DNA of 12,851 bases from positions 1 to 12,851 of the forward strand of contig DHNI01000005.1 in the NCBI GenBank assembly GCA_002409455.1, read 5' to 3'. This DNA is from Firmicutes bacterium UBA5420. GTDB lineage: Bacteria; Bacillota; Limnochordia; Darwinibacteriales; Darwinibacteriaceae. Of this stretch, positions 1-7,674 are shown piece after piece. A program made the position numbers and the translations under genes. Below the pieces are notes generated by a model. It ran no database searches, was not told the DNA's origin, and was given only the letters and a program-made list of their open reading frames with translations. Position 1 is the stretch's first letter. Every line of letters starts with the position of its first letter.

Positions 1-20
1 TTTTATTTAACTTATGGTTC

Positions 21-1748
21 TTAGACTACATCCTCCAATTGCGTAGCGTACAAACCTGCATAAATCCCCTTGTGATCCAAAAGCTCTTGATGAGTACCCT
101 GCTCGTGAATCCGACCGTCGGCCAGAACCACAATCTGGTCAGCGTGACGAATCGTAGATAGGCGGTGGGCAATTACAAGGGTCGTTCGCTCTTTAGCGAG
201 CTCATTTAGTGCCCCTTGAATCTCCTGTTCTGTCGCTGTATCCAAGGCTGATGTTGCCTCATCCAAAATCAAAATCGGTGGATTCTTCAGGAAAACCCTG
301 GCAATGGAAATCCTCTGTTTTTGTCCACCAGAGAGCTTAATACCCCTCTCCCCAACTTGGGTATCATAACCTTCTGGCAACGAAAGGACAAAATCGTGTA
401 TTTGCGCCTTTTTGGCCGCTGCGATCATCTCATCTTCGGATGCGGTAGGATAACCATAGAGAATATTCTCCCCGATCGTTCCATTAAACAAAAACACATC
501 CTGCTGCACAAGACCAATTTGCAGCCTAAGCGAATCGAGGGTCACTTCTCGAACATCATAACCATCAATTGTAATCTCGCCCCCACTGACTTCGTAAAAC
601 CGTGGAATCAAATGGCATAGTGTAGTCTTACCACCGCCAGATGGTCCTACGAAGGCAGTAGTACTTCCAGCAGGAATCTGCAGCGAAACGTTCTGCAATA
701 CCTCGGCGTGCTGTGTATACTGGAAATTTACATTGTTGAGTTCAATAGCACCGTGCACCGGTGGCAATTCAAGAGCATCCGGCTTATCGGTGACACCTGG
801 AGAAACCTCCATCAACTCCACAAAGCGGTTAAATCCCGTCATGCCCTGCTGATACTGCTGTGTGAAGGAGATTAACCTGCGGATGGGCTGCAGGAAATAG
901 CCAATAAAGAGCAGGTAGGCCGTGAGATCTGCGAGATCGATGTGCCCCCTAAACATAAACAAAGAACCAGCACATAACACAGCCACATTAAGCAAATCTG
1001 TAAAGAAGCCTAGGCCGGAACTATAGATGGCCATGGCCTTAAACGCCCTGCGTCTCGATGCTTTGAAGGACGAATTGGAATCGTCGAAACGACGCTTCTC
1101 ATACTCTTCGTTCACAAAGCTCTGAGCAACTCGAATACCCGACAGACTGTTTTCTAAATCGGCATTCACATCGGCGATACGTTTTCGTTCTTCGGTAAAA
1201 GCCCTGTTCATGGCAGTACGTCTTGTATAGGCATACCAACAAATAACGGGAATGAAGATAAAGGTAATCAGAGTAAGAGGTACATTGATGGTAAGCAAGT
1301 ACAAAAACGATCCTATAAGCATGAAGCCTGCGATAAAGATATCCTCCGGCCCATGGTGGGCTAGCTCTGAAATATCTCGCAGATCGTTGACGATACGGCT
1401 CATCAAATGTCCTACTTTGGTGTCGTCAAAAAACCGAAAATCAAGGGTCTGTAAATGGGAGAACAAGTCTGTACGCATCTGGTATTCCATGTTCACACCC
1501 ACGACATGCCCGTAGTACTGCATAAAATACTGGCAGCCCATGCGGAGCACGTACAACACCACAAGCACCCCTGCCCAGATCAAAACAGCTCGCACATTCT
1601 GATCAGGGATGTAATCTTTCATGAACGTTCTTGTGATAATGGGAAACAATAGATCAAGCAGTGCAACGATACTAGCTGCGACTAGGTCCATAGCCAGGAG
1701 GCGACGCTCTGATCTATAATAGGATATAAATCGTCTAATATTACTCAT
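21..1748 (-). CDS. ABC exporter half-transporter (fused membrane domain and ATPase, MsbA/LmrA/BmrA-like)
   Basis: A 575-residue fused half-transporter expected to work as a homodimer in the cytoplasmic membrane and to export a lipid, drug or other hydrophobic compound; the substrate cannot be read from sequence. The first 310 or so residues are a six-helix ABC exporter domain, with hydrophobic stretches near 18-38, 55-78, 134-170 and 245-290. The ATPase domain carries Walker A GPSGGGKTT (368-376), Q-loop (415-416), signature LSGGQ (472-476), Walker B ILILDE with catalytic Glu497, D-loop SALD (500-503) and H-loop His528. All key residues are intact, and the length is normal for the family. The ATG lies 20 bases after the stop of the nupQ-like gene, with only a weak GAGAG close upstream, so it may rely on co-transcription with the importer genes. 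No terminator is visible in the 20 bases left after its stop. Family certain, substrate unknown. Confidence 0.95.
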   Translation of the reverse strand: MSNIRRFISYYRSERRLLAMDLVAASIVALLDLLFPIITRTFMKDYIPDQNVRAVLIWAGVLVVLYVLRMGCQYFMQYYGHVVGVNMEYQMRTDLFSHLQTLDFRFFDDTKVGHLMSRIVNDLRDISELAHHGPEDIFIAGFMLIGSFLYLLTINVPLTLITFIFIPVICWYAYTRRTAMNRAFTEERKRIADVNADLENSLSGIRVAQSFVNEEYEKRRFDDSNSSFKASRRRAFKAMAIYSSGLGFFTDLLNVAVLCAGSLFMFRGHIDLADLTAYLLFIGYFLQPIRRLISFTQQYQQGMTGFNRFVELMEVSPGVTDKPDALELPPVHGAIELNNVNFQYTQHAEVLQNVSLQIPAGSTTAFVGPSGGGKTTLCHLIPRFYEVSGGEITIDGYDVREVTLDSLRLQIGLVQQDVFLFNGTIGENILYGYPTASEDEMIAAAKKAQIHDFVLSLPEGYDTQVGERGIKLSGGQKQRISIARVFLKNPPILILDEATSALDTATEQEIQGALNELAKERTTLVIAHRLSTIRHADQIVVLADGRIHEQGTHQELLDHKGIYAGLYATQLEDVV

Positions 1749-1768
1749 ATACTCTCAATTACCCCGTT

Positions 1769-2698
1769 CTAACCTTTAATATAGGGTTGCCCTGATGCTT
1801 TAGGTCCCACAGACTTTCCGATGAAGCCAGCTAGAGCAACCATCGTGAGCACATAAGGAAGCATATTCATAAACTGCGTTGGTATCCCAACATCCTGCAA
1901 ACGCATCTGCAGCGCATCGGCGTAGCCAAAAAACAAGCAAGCGCCTAAGGCACCAAAGGGAGTCCACTTTCCAAAAATAACAGCGGCTAAGGCGATAAAA
2001 CCCCGCCCGGCAGTCATGCCCTCGCTGAAGCGGCTCAGGTGCGCTATGGATAAATACGTGCCGCCAAGACCCGCCAAAGCACCGCTTAAAGCCACGGCCA
2101 CATAGCGCATGCGAAAAACGTTAACTCCTACCGTGTCAGCGGCCCTGGGGTGTTCGCCTACAGACCGGAGTCTTAACCCCCAACTCGTTTTGTAGATCAC
2201 AAGATGTGCAACCACCACCGCAATGAGGGCCAAGTAAACCAACGGGTTTTGGCGTCCAATCACCCTTCCAATCCAAGGAATCTGATTGAGAACTGGAATG
2301 GTAATGTCACTAATCGTAGCAACGCTTGGCGAAGTGCCTGCAGCCCCAAAGAAATAGCGTAGCAAAAAAACGGTCAGCCCTCCAGCAAAAATGTTAATGG
2401 CCGTTCCTATAACTACCTGGTTCGCCCGATAATGTATACAAAACACAGCATGCAGCAAGCCGATCAAAACCCCAGCGACCATAGCACCGAGAACACCCAT
2501 CCAAGGATGGCCGGTTTGATTCGACACAAACATCGCGGTGAACGCTCCAATTAACATCATGCCCTCTAGGGCTATATTCACCACCCCGCTGCGTTCAGAG
2601 AAGATTCCGCCTAAGGCTGCAAAAATCAGCGGCGTTGCCATTCTTAAGGCGGCAGCAAACACTGCAGTATTAAACAACAAGGCCAGCACTTCGCCCAC
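1769..2698 (-). CDS. nupQ: Nucleoside-type ABC transporter permease (NupQ/YufQ-like)
   Basis: A 309-residue, highly hydrophobic membrane protein of the BPD_transp_2 (branched-chain amino acid/ribose/nucleoside) permease family. It would form the translocation pore as a heterodimer with the permease encoded just upstream. The family hallmark NIALEGMM lies near residues 41-48 (after RSGVV), followed by the ANQVVIGTAIN stretch near residue 92. The start is GTG, and its G is also the last base of the preceding permease's TAG stop (TAGTG). A GGAGG site lies 7 bases upstream, so translation is very likely coupled. Length and motif content match the smaller of the two permeases in B. subtilis NupNOPQ. 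Nucleoside specificity is inferred from the accompanying BMP protein and RbsA-like ATPase; the permease alone does not show it. Confidence 0.93.
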   Translation of the reverse strand: MGEVLALLFNTAVFAAALRMATPLIFAALGGIFSERSGVVNIALEGMMLIGAFTAMFVSNQTGHPWMGVLGAMVAGVLIGLLHAVFCIHYRANQVVIGTAINIFAGGLTVFLLRYFFGAAGTSPSVATISDITIPVLNQIPWIGRVIGRQNPLVYLALIAVVVAHLVIYKTSWGLRLRSVGEHPRAADTVGVNVFRMRYVAVALSGALAGLGGTYLSIAHLSRFSEGMTAGRGFIALAAVIFGKWTPFGALGACLFFGYADALQMRLQDVGIPTQFMNMLPYVLTMVALAGFIGKSVGPKASGQPYIKG

Positions 2699-3741
2699 TA
2701 TGCTTCCTCCTTCATGCGCAGAATGCGCCGAATTAAGTACTCCGCAGCCACGAAGAAAATGATCAGGGCCTGAATAATGGTAATTAACTCACGGGGCACC
2801 GAGGTTAGACGATCCATAGCGGCAGAGCCTGTCTGCAGTGCCCCAAACAAGATCGCGGCAAAGATCACGCCCACAGGGTGATTCTTGCCCAAAAGTGCTA
2901 CGGCTACACCCATAAAACCCAAGTCTGAAGAAAAACGTACAATAAAGCGGTTATGCAAACCCAAAATCTGTTCTGCCCCAGCAAGCCCCGCAAAAGCACC
3001 GCTGATGGCCATGGCAATAATTGTATTCTTGGCCACATTGATTCCACCGTATTCGGCAGCCTGCGGATTCAGGCCTACAGCCCGTAGCTCATAGCCTTGC
3101 TTGGTCTTCCATAAGATTAGATACGCCACAAAAGCTGCTGCAAGGGCCAGAACTATGCCCCCACTCAAACGTGTGGGAGGATACAAACGGCTGAGAGCCG
3201 CGGTGGCGCTAATTCGGGCCGTCTCGGGTACCCACGAACCACCATGAAAAGGCCCCGTGGCCAACCAGTCTGTCAAGTAGAGTGCCATGAAGTTGAGCAT
3301 AATGGTATTGATAACTTCGTGAACTCCTAGTTTAGCCTTTAAGTAACCAGGTATAGAGCCCCACAAGGCTCCACCAAGCATACCAGCTAGAATAGCTAGA
3401 GGCAGGTGGATCAAACGGGGCAGTCCGGTAAAGGTAAAGCCAACCCAGGCCGCAGCAAAGGCTCCAATGTATAGTTGCCCTTCAGCTCCAATATTAAAGA
3501 GGCCTGCCCTATATCCAAAGGCAACCGCTAAGCCCGTAAACATCAAAGGCGTGGCGCGCTGCAATGTGGTAGCCAGATTGCGTATGCTGCCAAAGGATTC
3601 CACAAACAAAATCTTATAAGCAATAAGAGGATTTTCGCCTACAAAAAGAATAAAGCCTGACCCTACCACTAGGGCGAGGATCACTGCCGCAAGTGGTGTC
3701 GCAATCTCCTGCCAACGAATTGCCTTAATCCTGTTTGGCAT
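2698..3741 (-). CDS. nupP: Nucleoside-type ABC transporter permease (NupP/YufP-like)
   Basis: A 347-residue integral membrane permease of the BPD_transp_2 family and the partner of the NupQ-like permease. It shows the conserved GLFNIGAEGQL segment (about residues 80-90) and an EVINTIMLN segment typical of the larger nucleoside permease. An N-terminal membrane helix lies near residues 16-34. The ATG overlaps the end of the ATPase gene by 17 bases and is preceded by GAGGTG about 7 bases upstream, with a stronger AAGGAGG a little further away. Both sites lie inside the ATPase gene, which implies translational coupling. Its stop shares a base with the next start. With the upstream BMP protein and ATPase it makes a complete importer. 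Substrate (purine or pyrimidine nucleosides) is inferred from family context. Confidence 0.93.
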   Translation of the reverse strand: MPNRIKAIRWQEIATPLAAVILALVVGSGFILFVGENPLIAYKILFVESFGSIRNLATTLQRATPLMFTGLAVAFGYRAGLFNIGAEGQLYIGAFAAAWVGFTFTGLPRLIHLPLAILAGMLGGALWGSIPGYLKAKLGVHEVINTIMLNFMALYLTDWLATGPFHGGSWVPETARISATAALSRLYPPTRLSGGIVLALAAAFVAYLILWKTKQGYELRAVGLNPQAAEYGGINVAKNTIIAMAISGAFAGLAGAEQILGLHNRFIVRFSSDLGFMGVAVALLGKNHPVGVIFAAILFGALQTGSAAMDRLTSVPRELITIIQALIIFFVAAEYLIRRILRMKEEA

Positions 3742-5281
3742 GGCTTGTCACCTCGCCTCCTTGATAATCTTCCAAACGCCCACCAAGCATTAAGAAACCT
3801 AATTTATGCTCTGTCACCTCACTGGCCGCCATCACACTGACGATGTGGCCATCATACATCACTGCAACGCGGTCACTAAGCGACAAAATCTCATCAAGTT
3901 CGGCTGAAACCAAGAGAACGGCAGCGCCATGATCCCTTTGGGTGATCACTTGTTGGTGTATAAATTCAATGGCACCTACGTCAACGCCTCTGGTGGGTTG
4001 GGCGCAAATCAACAGCCTTGGATCCCGAGTGAATTCCCTGCCTACCACAATCTTCTGCTGATTACCACCAGAAAGACTGCTCGCAGGTTGACTCGCTACT
4101 GGCGGACGAATATCGTACTCTTCGATGACACGCTCAGCATTCTCACTAATCGCCCTATCGTCACGCCATAGGCCATGCTTGGCAAAGGGATGTTTGCCAT
4201 GGAGGCCCAAGATTAAATTATCGGCCACCGAATAATCCAAGACCAAACCACGCCGATGGCGATCCTCGGGAACATAACCAAAGCCCGCGTCCCTAATCTT
4301 TAGAGGAGACCAATCGGTAATATCTTGGCCACCTAAATGTATCTTCCCTGCTGCCGTCTTCCGTAAACCTGCAATGGCTTCAACAAGTTCAGACTGGCCG
4401 TTTCCCTCGACGCCAGCGATGCCCAAGACCTCACCGCTTCGAACGCTAAGGTCTACGCCATTGACTTTCCCATGACCAAATTGATCCATAACAGAGAGCT
4501 GTTCAATCTTGAGCACTTCTGGCCCTGGATGGGCTGGTCCTTTGCGCACATTTAAAAGAACAACACGTCCTACCATCATCTCGGCCAGATCTTGTTCATT
4601 GGTTTCGGACGTGACCTTTGTTCCAACTTTCTTGCCACGCCTTAGAACACTCACCCGGTCCGATAGAGCAAGGACTTCCTTAATCTTATGCGTAATAAAG
4701 ACAATACTGGTGCCCCCGGCCCTTAGGGCGCGTAGGACTTTAAACAAGTCCTCCACCTCCTGGGGGGTCAAGACCGCAGTTGGTTCATCCAAAATCAAAA
4801 TCTCTGCTCCACGGTACAGGGCTTTGAGGATTTCCACCCTTTGTTGAACGCCCACCGATAAGTCGGCGACCTTGGCCTGGGGATCAATCTTCAGCCCGTA
4901 TTGGCGCGAAAGCTCCGCTACTTCTTGAATAGCACGTTTCGAATCTAAGAAGGGCCCTTTGCGAAGTTCAGAACCTAGAACGATGTTTTCAGCTACTGTC
5001 AAAGGTTCAACCAACATGAAATGCTGGAATACCATGCCAATCTTCAAATCGATAGCCACACGCGGTTCTGTAACTTGAACCTGCTTCCCGCGTACAACGA
5101 TCTCTCCACCATCGCTTTGGTACAGACCGTATAAAATGTTCATTAGCGTAGATTTGCCTGAACCGTTCTCCCCTACTAGAGCATGGATCTCCCCATGCTG
5201 GAGATCAAAATCTACCTGGTCATTAGCCAAAACCCGAGGAAACTGCTTCGTAATAGCGCGCATTTCCAAGATTTTATCCAT
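3725..5281 (-). CDS. nupO: Nucleoside-type ABC transporter ATP-binding protein, duplicated RbsA-like ATPase (NupO/YufO-like)
   Basis: A 518-residue protein with two tandem ABC ATPase domains that energises the two permeases from the cytoplasmic side. Domain 1 has Walker A GENGSGKST (37-45), signature LSVGVQQR (141-148), Walker B ILILDEPT (161-168) and His198. Domain 2 has a degenerate Walker A GVEGNGQSE (290-298), signature LSGGNQQK (403-410) and a CAQPTRG Walker B end (426-432) with Gln where catalytic Glu would be. This is the usual asymmetry of RbsA/NupO-type ATPases, not a defect. I place the start at the ATG at 5281 because GGGAGGAA sits just upstream (GGAGG 8 bases away) and the family begins this way. 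A TTG at 5320 would add 13 residues but lies in the loop of a terminator hairpin. The gene is separated from the binding-protein gene by that hairpin and overlaps the next permease gene. Confidence 0.95.
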   Translation of the reverse strand: MDKILEMRAITKQFPRVLANDQVDFDLQHGEIHALVGENGSGKSTLMNILYGLYQSDGGEIVVRGKQVQVTEPRVAIDLKIGMVFQHFMLVEPLTVAENIVLGSELRKGPFLDSKRAIQEVAELSRQYGLKIDPQAKVADLSVGVQQRVEILKALYRGAEILILDEPTAVLTPQEVEDLFKVLRALRAGGTSIVFITHKIKEVLALSDRVSVLRRGKKVGTKVTSETNEQDLAEMMVGRVVLLNVRKGPAHPGPEVLKIEQLSVMDQFGHGKVNGVDLSVRSGEVLGIAGVEGNGQSELVEAIAGLRKTAAGKIHLGGQDITDWSPLKIRDAGFGYVPEDRHRRGLVLDYSVADNLILGLHGKHPFAKHGLWRDDRAISENAERVIEEYDIRPPVASQPASSLSGGNQQKIVVGREFTRDPRLLICAQPTRGVDVGAIEFIHQQVITQRDHGAAVLLVSAELDEILSLSDRVAVMYDGHIVSVMAASEVTEHKLGFLMLGGRLEDYQGGEVTSHAKQD

Positions 5282-5299
5282 GGAGACTTCCTCCCTGCT

Positions 5300-5343
5300 A
5301 AAAAAAGGAGGCACCGCCAACCGTACGGCGGCGGGCTGCCTCC
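5300..5343 (-). terminator. Intra-operon terminator/attenuator between BMP gene and nupO
   Basis: Read on the minus strand, GGAGGCA (5343-5337) pairs perfectly with TGCCTCC (5313-5307), followed by seven T residues (5306-5300). An inner CCGCC/GGCGG pairing (5314-5318 with 5327-5331) strengthens the stem. This has the form of a rho-independent terminator. It lies 18 bases after the BMP stop and just before the nupO ribosome binding site, the classic position for reducing ATPase and permease expression relative to the binding protein. Confidence 0.85.
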
Positions 5344-5360
5344 CTCAAATTAATCCTGGA

Positions 5361-6335
5361 CTATTGGAGAGGATTCGAAACTACGATCTCTCCAGAGATG
5401 ATCTTTGCCTTTGCATCCTCGATAGCATCAAAGACGGATTCAGGAATGAGATCCTTGGTATAAGTGAACTCAGAAGTGCCTACACCGCCATCTTCAATAT
5501 CAAAGCTGCGCACGCCACCTTCAAGGGTACCATCTACTACGGACTTGATCACCTCGAATACGGCCGTATCAACCCGTTTAACCATAGAGGTCAATACAAT
5601 ACCAGGAGCCATATAGTCTTGGTCGGAGTCCACACCGATGGCATAGAATCCATTAGCTACAGCCGCATCAATGACGCCACTACCAGTTCCGCCAGCAGCG
5701 TGATAAACAATATCAGCACCGCGTTCGTTCTGGCTAATAGCCAACTCACGGCCTCTACCTGGGTCATCGAAAGCACCTGCATAGTTCACCAAGACCTCTA
5801 CATCAGGATTCGCATACGTTGCACCTTCTACAAAGCCAACTTCGAATTTCCGAATCAAGGGTACTTCCATTCCACCTACAAAGCCAACCTTGTTTGTCTC
5901 ACTCATCAGGCCAGCGAGCACGCCCACTAAGAAAGAACCTTCGTGTTCTTCAAAGACCAAAGAAGTCACGTTAGGATTATCCACCACGTCATCGACGATG
6001 GCAAAGTTAATGTGTGGATAGTCAGCTGATACTTCCACCAAAGCACTTTGATGAATGAAACCAATGACAATAACCAGATCTAGATCTAGATCAGCAAAGG
6101 CGCGCTGATGCTCTTCCATTTCAGCAATGTCTGCTGGCTCAACATAGACCACGTCTACGCCGAGTTCGTCTTTTGCTTGCATCAGACCACGAAAGGCCGC
6201 ATCGTTAAAGGATTGATCCCCTAAGCCGCCTTCAGCTAAGATAAGTCCAATTCTAGGCGTTTGGGCATAGACTGGACTAACAACTAGACCAACTAACAGA
6301 ACCATGACAAAAATCAAGCTGATTCGTTTACGCAA
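5361..6335 (-). CDS. nupN: BMP-family (basic membrane protein/PnrA) ABC substrate-binding protein, probably for nucleosides
   Basis: A 324-residue extracytoplasmic binding protein of the BMP/PnrA family, which captures purine and other nucleosides and delivers them to NupOPQ-type importers. A positively charged, hydrophobic signal peptide (1-24) ends in VYA, a signal peptidase I type site before QTP. The family motif GGLGDQSFND lies at 36-45, and the later HAAGGTGSG (212-220) and GVDSDQ (234-239) segments also fit. The start is TTG at 6335 with AGGGGG 8 bases upstream; the first internal ATG (residue 11) would cut into the signal peptide. The oddity is that there is no lipobox, and the whole protein contains no cysteine, whereas BMP proteins in monoderm Firmicutes are usually lipoproteins. 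A likely promoter lies upstream and an attenuator downstream. Family assignment is firm; the ligand is inferred. Confidence 0.93.
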   Translation of the reverse strand: MRKRISLIFVMVLLVGLVVSPVYAQTPRIGLILAEGGLGDQSFNDAAFRGLMQAKDELGVDVVYVEPADIAEMEEHQRAFADLDLDLVIVIGFIHQSALVEVSADYPHINFAIVDDVVDNPNVTSLVFEEHEGSFLVGVLAGLMSETNKVGFVGGMEVPLIRKFEVGFVEGATYANPDVEVLVNYAGAFDDPGRGRELAISQNERGADIVYHAAGGTGSGVIDAAVANGFYAIGVDSDQDYMAPGIVLTSMVKRVDTAVFEVIKSVVDGTLEGGVRSFDIEDGGVGTSEFTYTKDLIPESVFDAIEDAKAKIISGEIVVSNPLQ

Positions 6336-6382
6336 AACAAAAACCCCCTGTCTTATATTTGCTGTACTACTTTTCTTTCTCC

Positions 6383-6410
6383 ATTATAACCTTAATTCCT
6401 TCCAAAGTAA
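6383..6410 (-). promoter_or_regulatory. Probable sigma-A-type promoter of the BMP-importer operon
   Basis: On the minus strand a perfect TATAAT (6388-6383) lies about 48 bases before the TTG start of the BMP gene. A -35 is poor: TTACTT (6410-6405) at 16-base spacing is the best match. The predicted leader is about 40 bases, too short for a purine riboswitch. This would make the importer genes expressible independently of rtcB. The -10 is convincing; the -35 is not. Confidence 0.5.
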
Positions 6411-6438
6411 GCGGAATGATCTGTCAGAATTGTGTAGG

Positions 6439-7674
6439 TTACCCCTTGACAACTGCCACCGTCTTTACCTTTAAGATAGGCCGAACTAAGTCTGCTTGGT
6501 AGGCCATCACATCTTCAATATTCTTGTAAGCCTTGTAATACTCTTCCGCTGTATCAACCTTGCGCCTTTTGCCCAATACGACCTTCTTGACCTTGAAGTC
6601 TGCTAGCACTTCGTCGACACCAAATTGCCTGACGGCTTCTTTGCGTCCCATGACACGCCCTGCCCCATGACTAGCTGAATGGAAGGATTCGGGATTTCCT
6701 AAACCTTCTACAATAAAAGAATAGGATCCCATGGCACCTGGAATAATGCCAAGTTCACCCTGGCGAGCCCGAATGGCTCCTTTGCGGTGTACCCACACAT
6801 CCCGTCCAAAATGGTGTTCCTTGGCGGCGTAATTATGATGAGCATTGACCTCGTTGGCGATCTGAATGTCCTTGATGCCGGCATAGCGCTTCAATCCGTC
6901 CAAGACGATTTCCTGAACGCGGCTCATAATCTGCGCCCGATTATGCCGGGCAAACTCCAAGGCAAAGTTCATCCATTCTATATAACCGGCAGCCTCCTTG
7001 GTTCCTAGGGGCAAGTAGGCCAAATCATATTCAGACGGGATCTTTGATCCTATCTTCATATTAAGCTCCTTGGCAACCTGGTTAAAGTGATTTGCTACCT
7101 TAAAACCGAAGTTGCGGGACCCCGTGTGCACCATGATCCCCAAATAACCCTCTTCATCTTCTTGCAGCTCAATGAAGTGGTTACCACCGCCTAGTGTCCC
7201 AATCTGTACATAGGCCTCTTCTAACGTAGGCAGCTTGCTTTTTCCATAATGATAGAGTTGTTGCACAGGAAAGCGATCCAAAAACTCCGATCGTTGGCGC
7301 TTTTGATGATGCTCAAATCCCTGGGGAACATCCCGCATGATCTGACCAACCAAGCTCTGAGCTAGGCTTCCTTGTGGTGTGGTCACATCGCGCAAGAGGT
7401 TGGCTGGGATATTGGTATGCACAAACCCCATGCCACAGCCAATATCTACCCCCACCGCATTGGGGATAATCGCTTCGGAACTGGCTAATACCCCGCCGAT
7501 GGGCATACCATAGCCAGAGTGCGTATCAGGCATTAATGCGATGTGCCTAAAAGCAAAGGGCAAGTTGGCAAGATTTAGCGCCTGACGCAAGCACATCTCG
7601 TCGAGATGATCCACGCTCGGCAACCACACCTTGATCGGCACAAGTTGCTCTTTTTCATTAAAGATCCTAAACAT
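6439..7674 (-). CDS. rtcB: RtcB-type RNA ligase
   Basis: A 411-residue RtcB ligase, nearly the length of the E. coli enzyme. RtcB joins 2',3'-cyclic-phosphate or 3'-phosphate RNA ends to 5'-hydroxyl ends using GTP and Mn2+, in RNA repair or tRNA splicing. Family motifs are in order: VGVDIGCGMG (74-83, Asp77 and Cys80 as metal ligands), GGGNHF (162-167, His166), VHTGSRNFG (182-190, His183), NEVNAHHNYA (274-283, His280), PGAMGSYSF (312-320) and SHGAGR (335-340). His336 in the last motif is the expected guanylylated nucleophile. All are intact, so an active enzyme is expected. The ATG overlaps the end of the PHP gene by 8 bases and has GGGAGG 5 bases upstream, indicating one transcript and coupled translation. 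No archease, RtcA or RtcR gene is seen in the window. No terminator is evident between this gene and the BMP gene, so some readthrough into the importer is possible. Confidence 0.96.
   Translation of the reverse strand: MFRIFNEKEQLVPIKVWLPSVDHLDEMCLRQALNLANLPFAFRHIALMPDTHSGYGMPIGGVLASSEAIIPNAVGVDIGCGMGFVHTNIPANLLRDVTTPQGSLAQSLVGQIMRDVPQGFEHHQKRQRSEFLDRFPVQQLYHYGKSKLPTLEEAYVQIGTLGGGNHFIELQEDEEGYLGIMVHTGSRNFGFKVANHFNQVAKELNMKIGSKIPSEYDLAYLPLGTKEAAGYIEWMNFALEFARHNRAQIMSRVQEIVLDGLKRYAGIKDIQIANEVNAHHNYAAKEHHFGRDVWVHRKGAIRARQGELGIIPGAMGSYSFIVEGLGNPESFHSASHGAGRVMGRKEAVRQFGVDEVLADFKVKKVVLGKRRKVDTAEEYYKAYKNIEDVMAYQADLVRPILKVKTVAVVKG

Noticed and set aside
3725..5281. Gln in place of Glu in the second Walker B of the nupO product, considered as an inactivating change
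   Set aside because: The degenerate second ATPase site with CAQPTRG is normal for RbsA/NupO-type double ATPases.
5282..5320. N-terminal extension of the ATPase gene starting from TTG at 5320
   Set aside because: The extra 13 residues lie over the terminator hairpin and T-run and have no ribosome binding site, while the ATG at 5281 has a strong GGGAGGAA upstream.
5136..5930. Long plus-strand open frame of 264 codons opposite the BMP and ATPase genes
   Set aside because: It lies opposite two clearly recognised genes, has no recognisable domain or ribosome binding site, and is explained as an antisense shadow.
6336..6438. Purine riboswitch upstream of the nucleoside importer
   Set aside because: The space between promoter -10 and start is only about 40 bases and none of the conserved purine-riboswitch loops or stems are visible.
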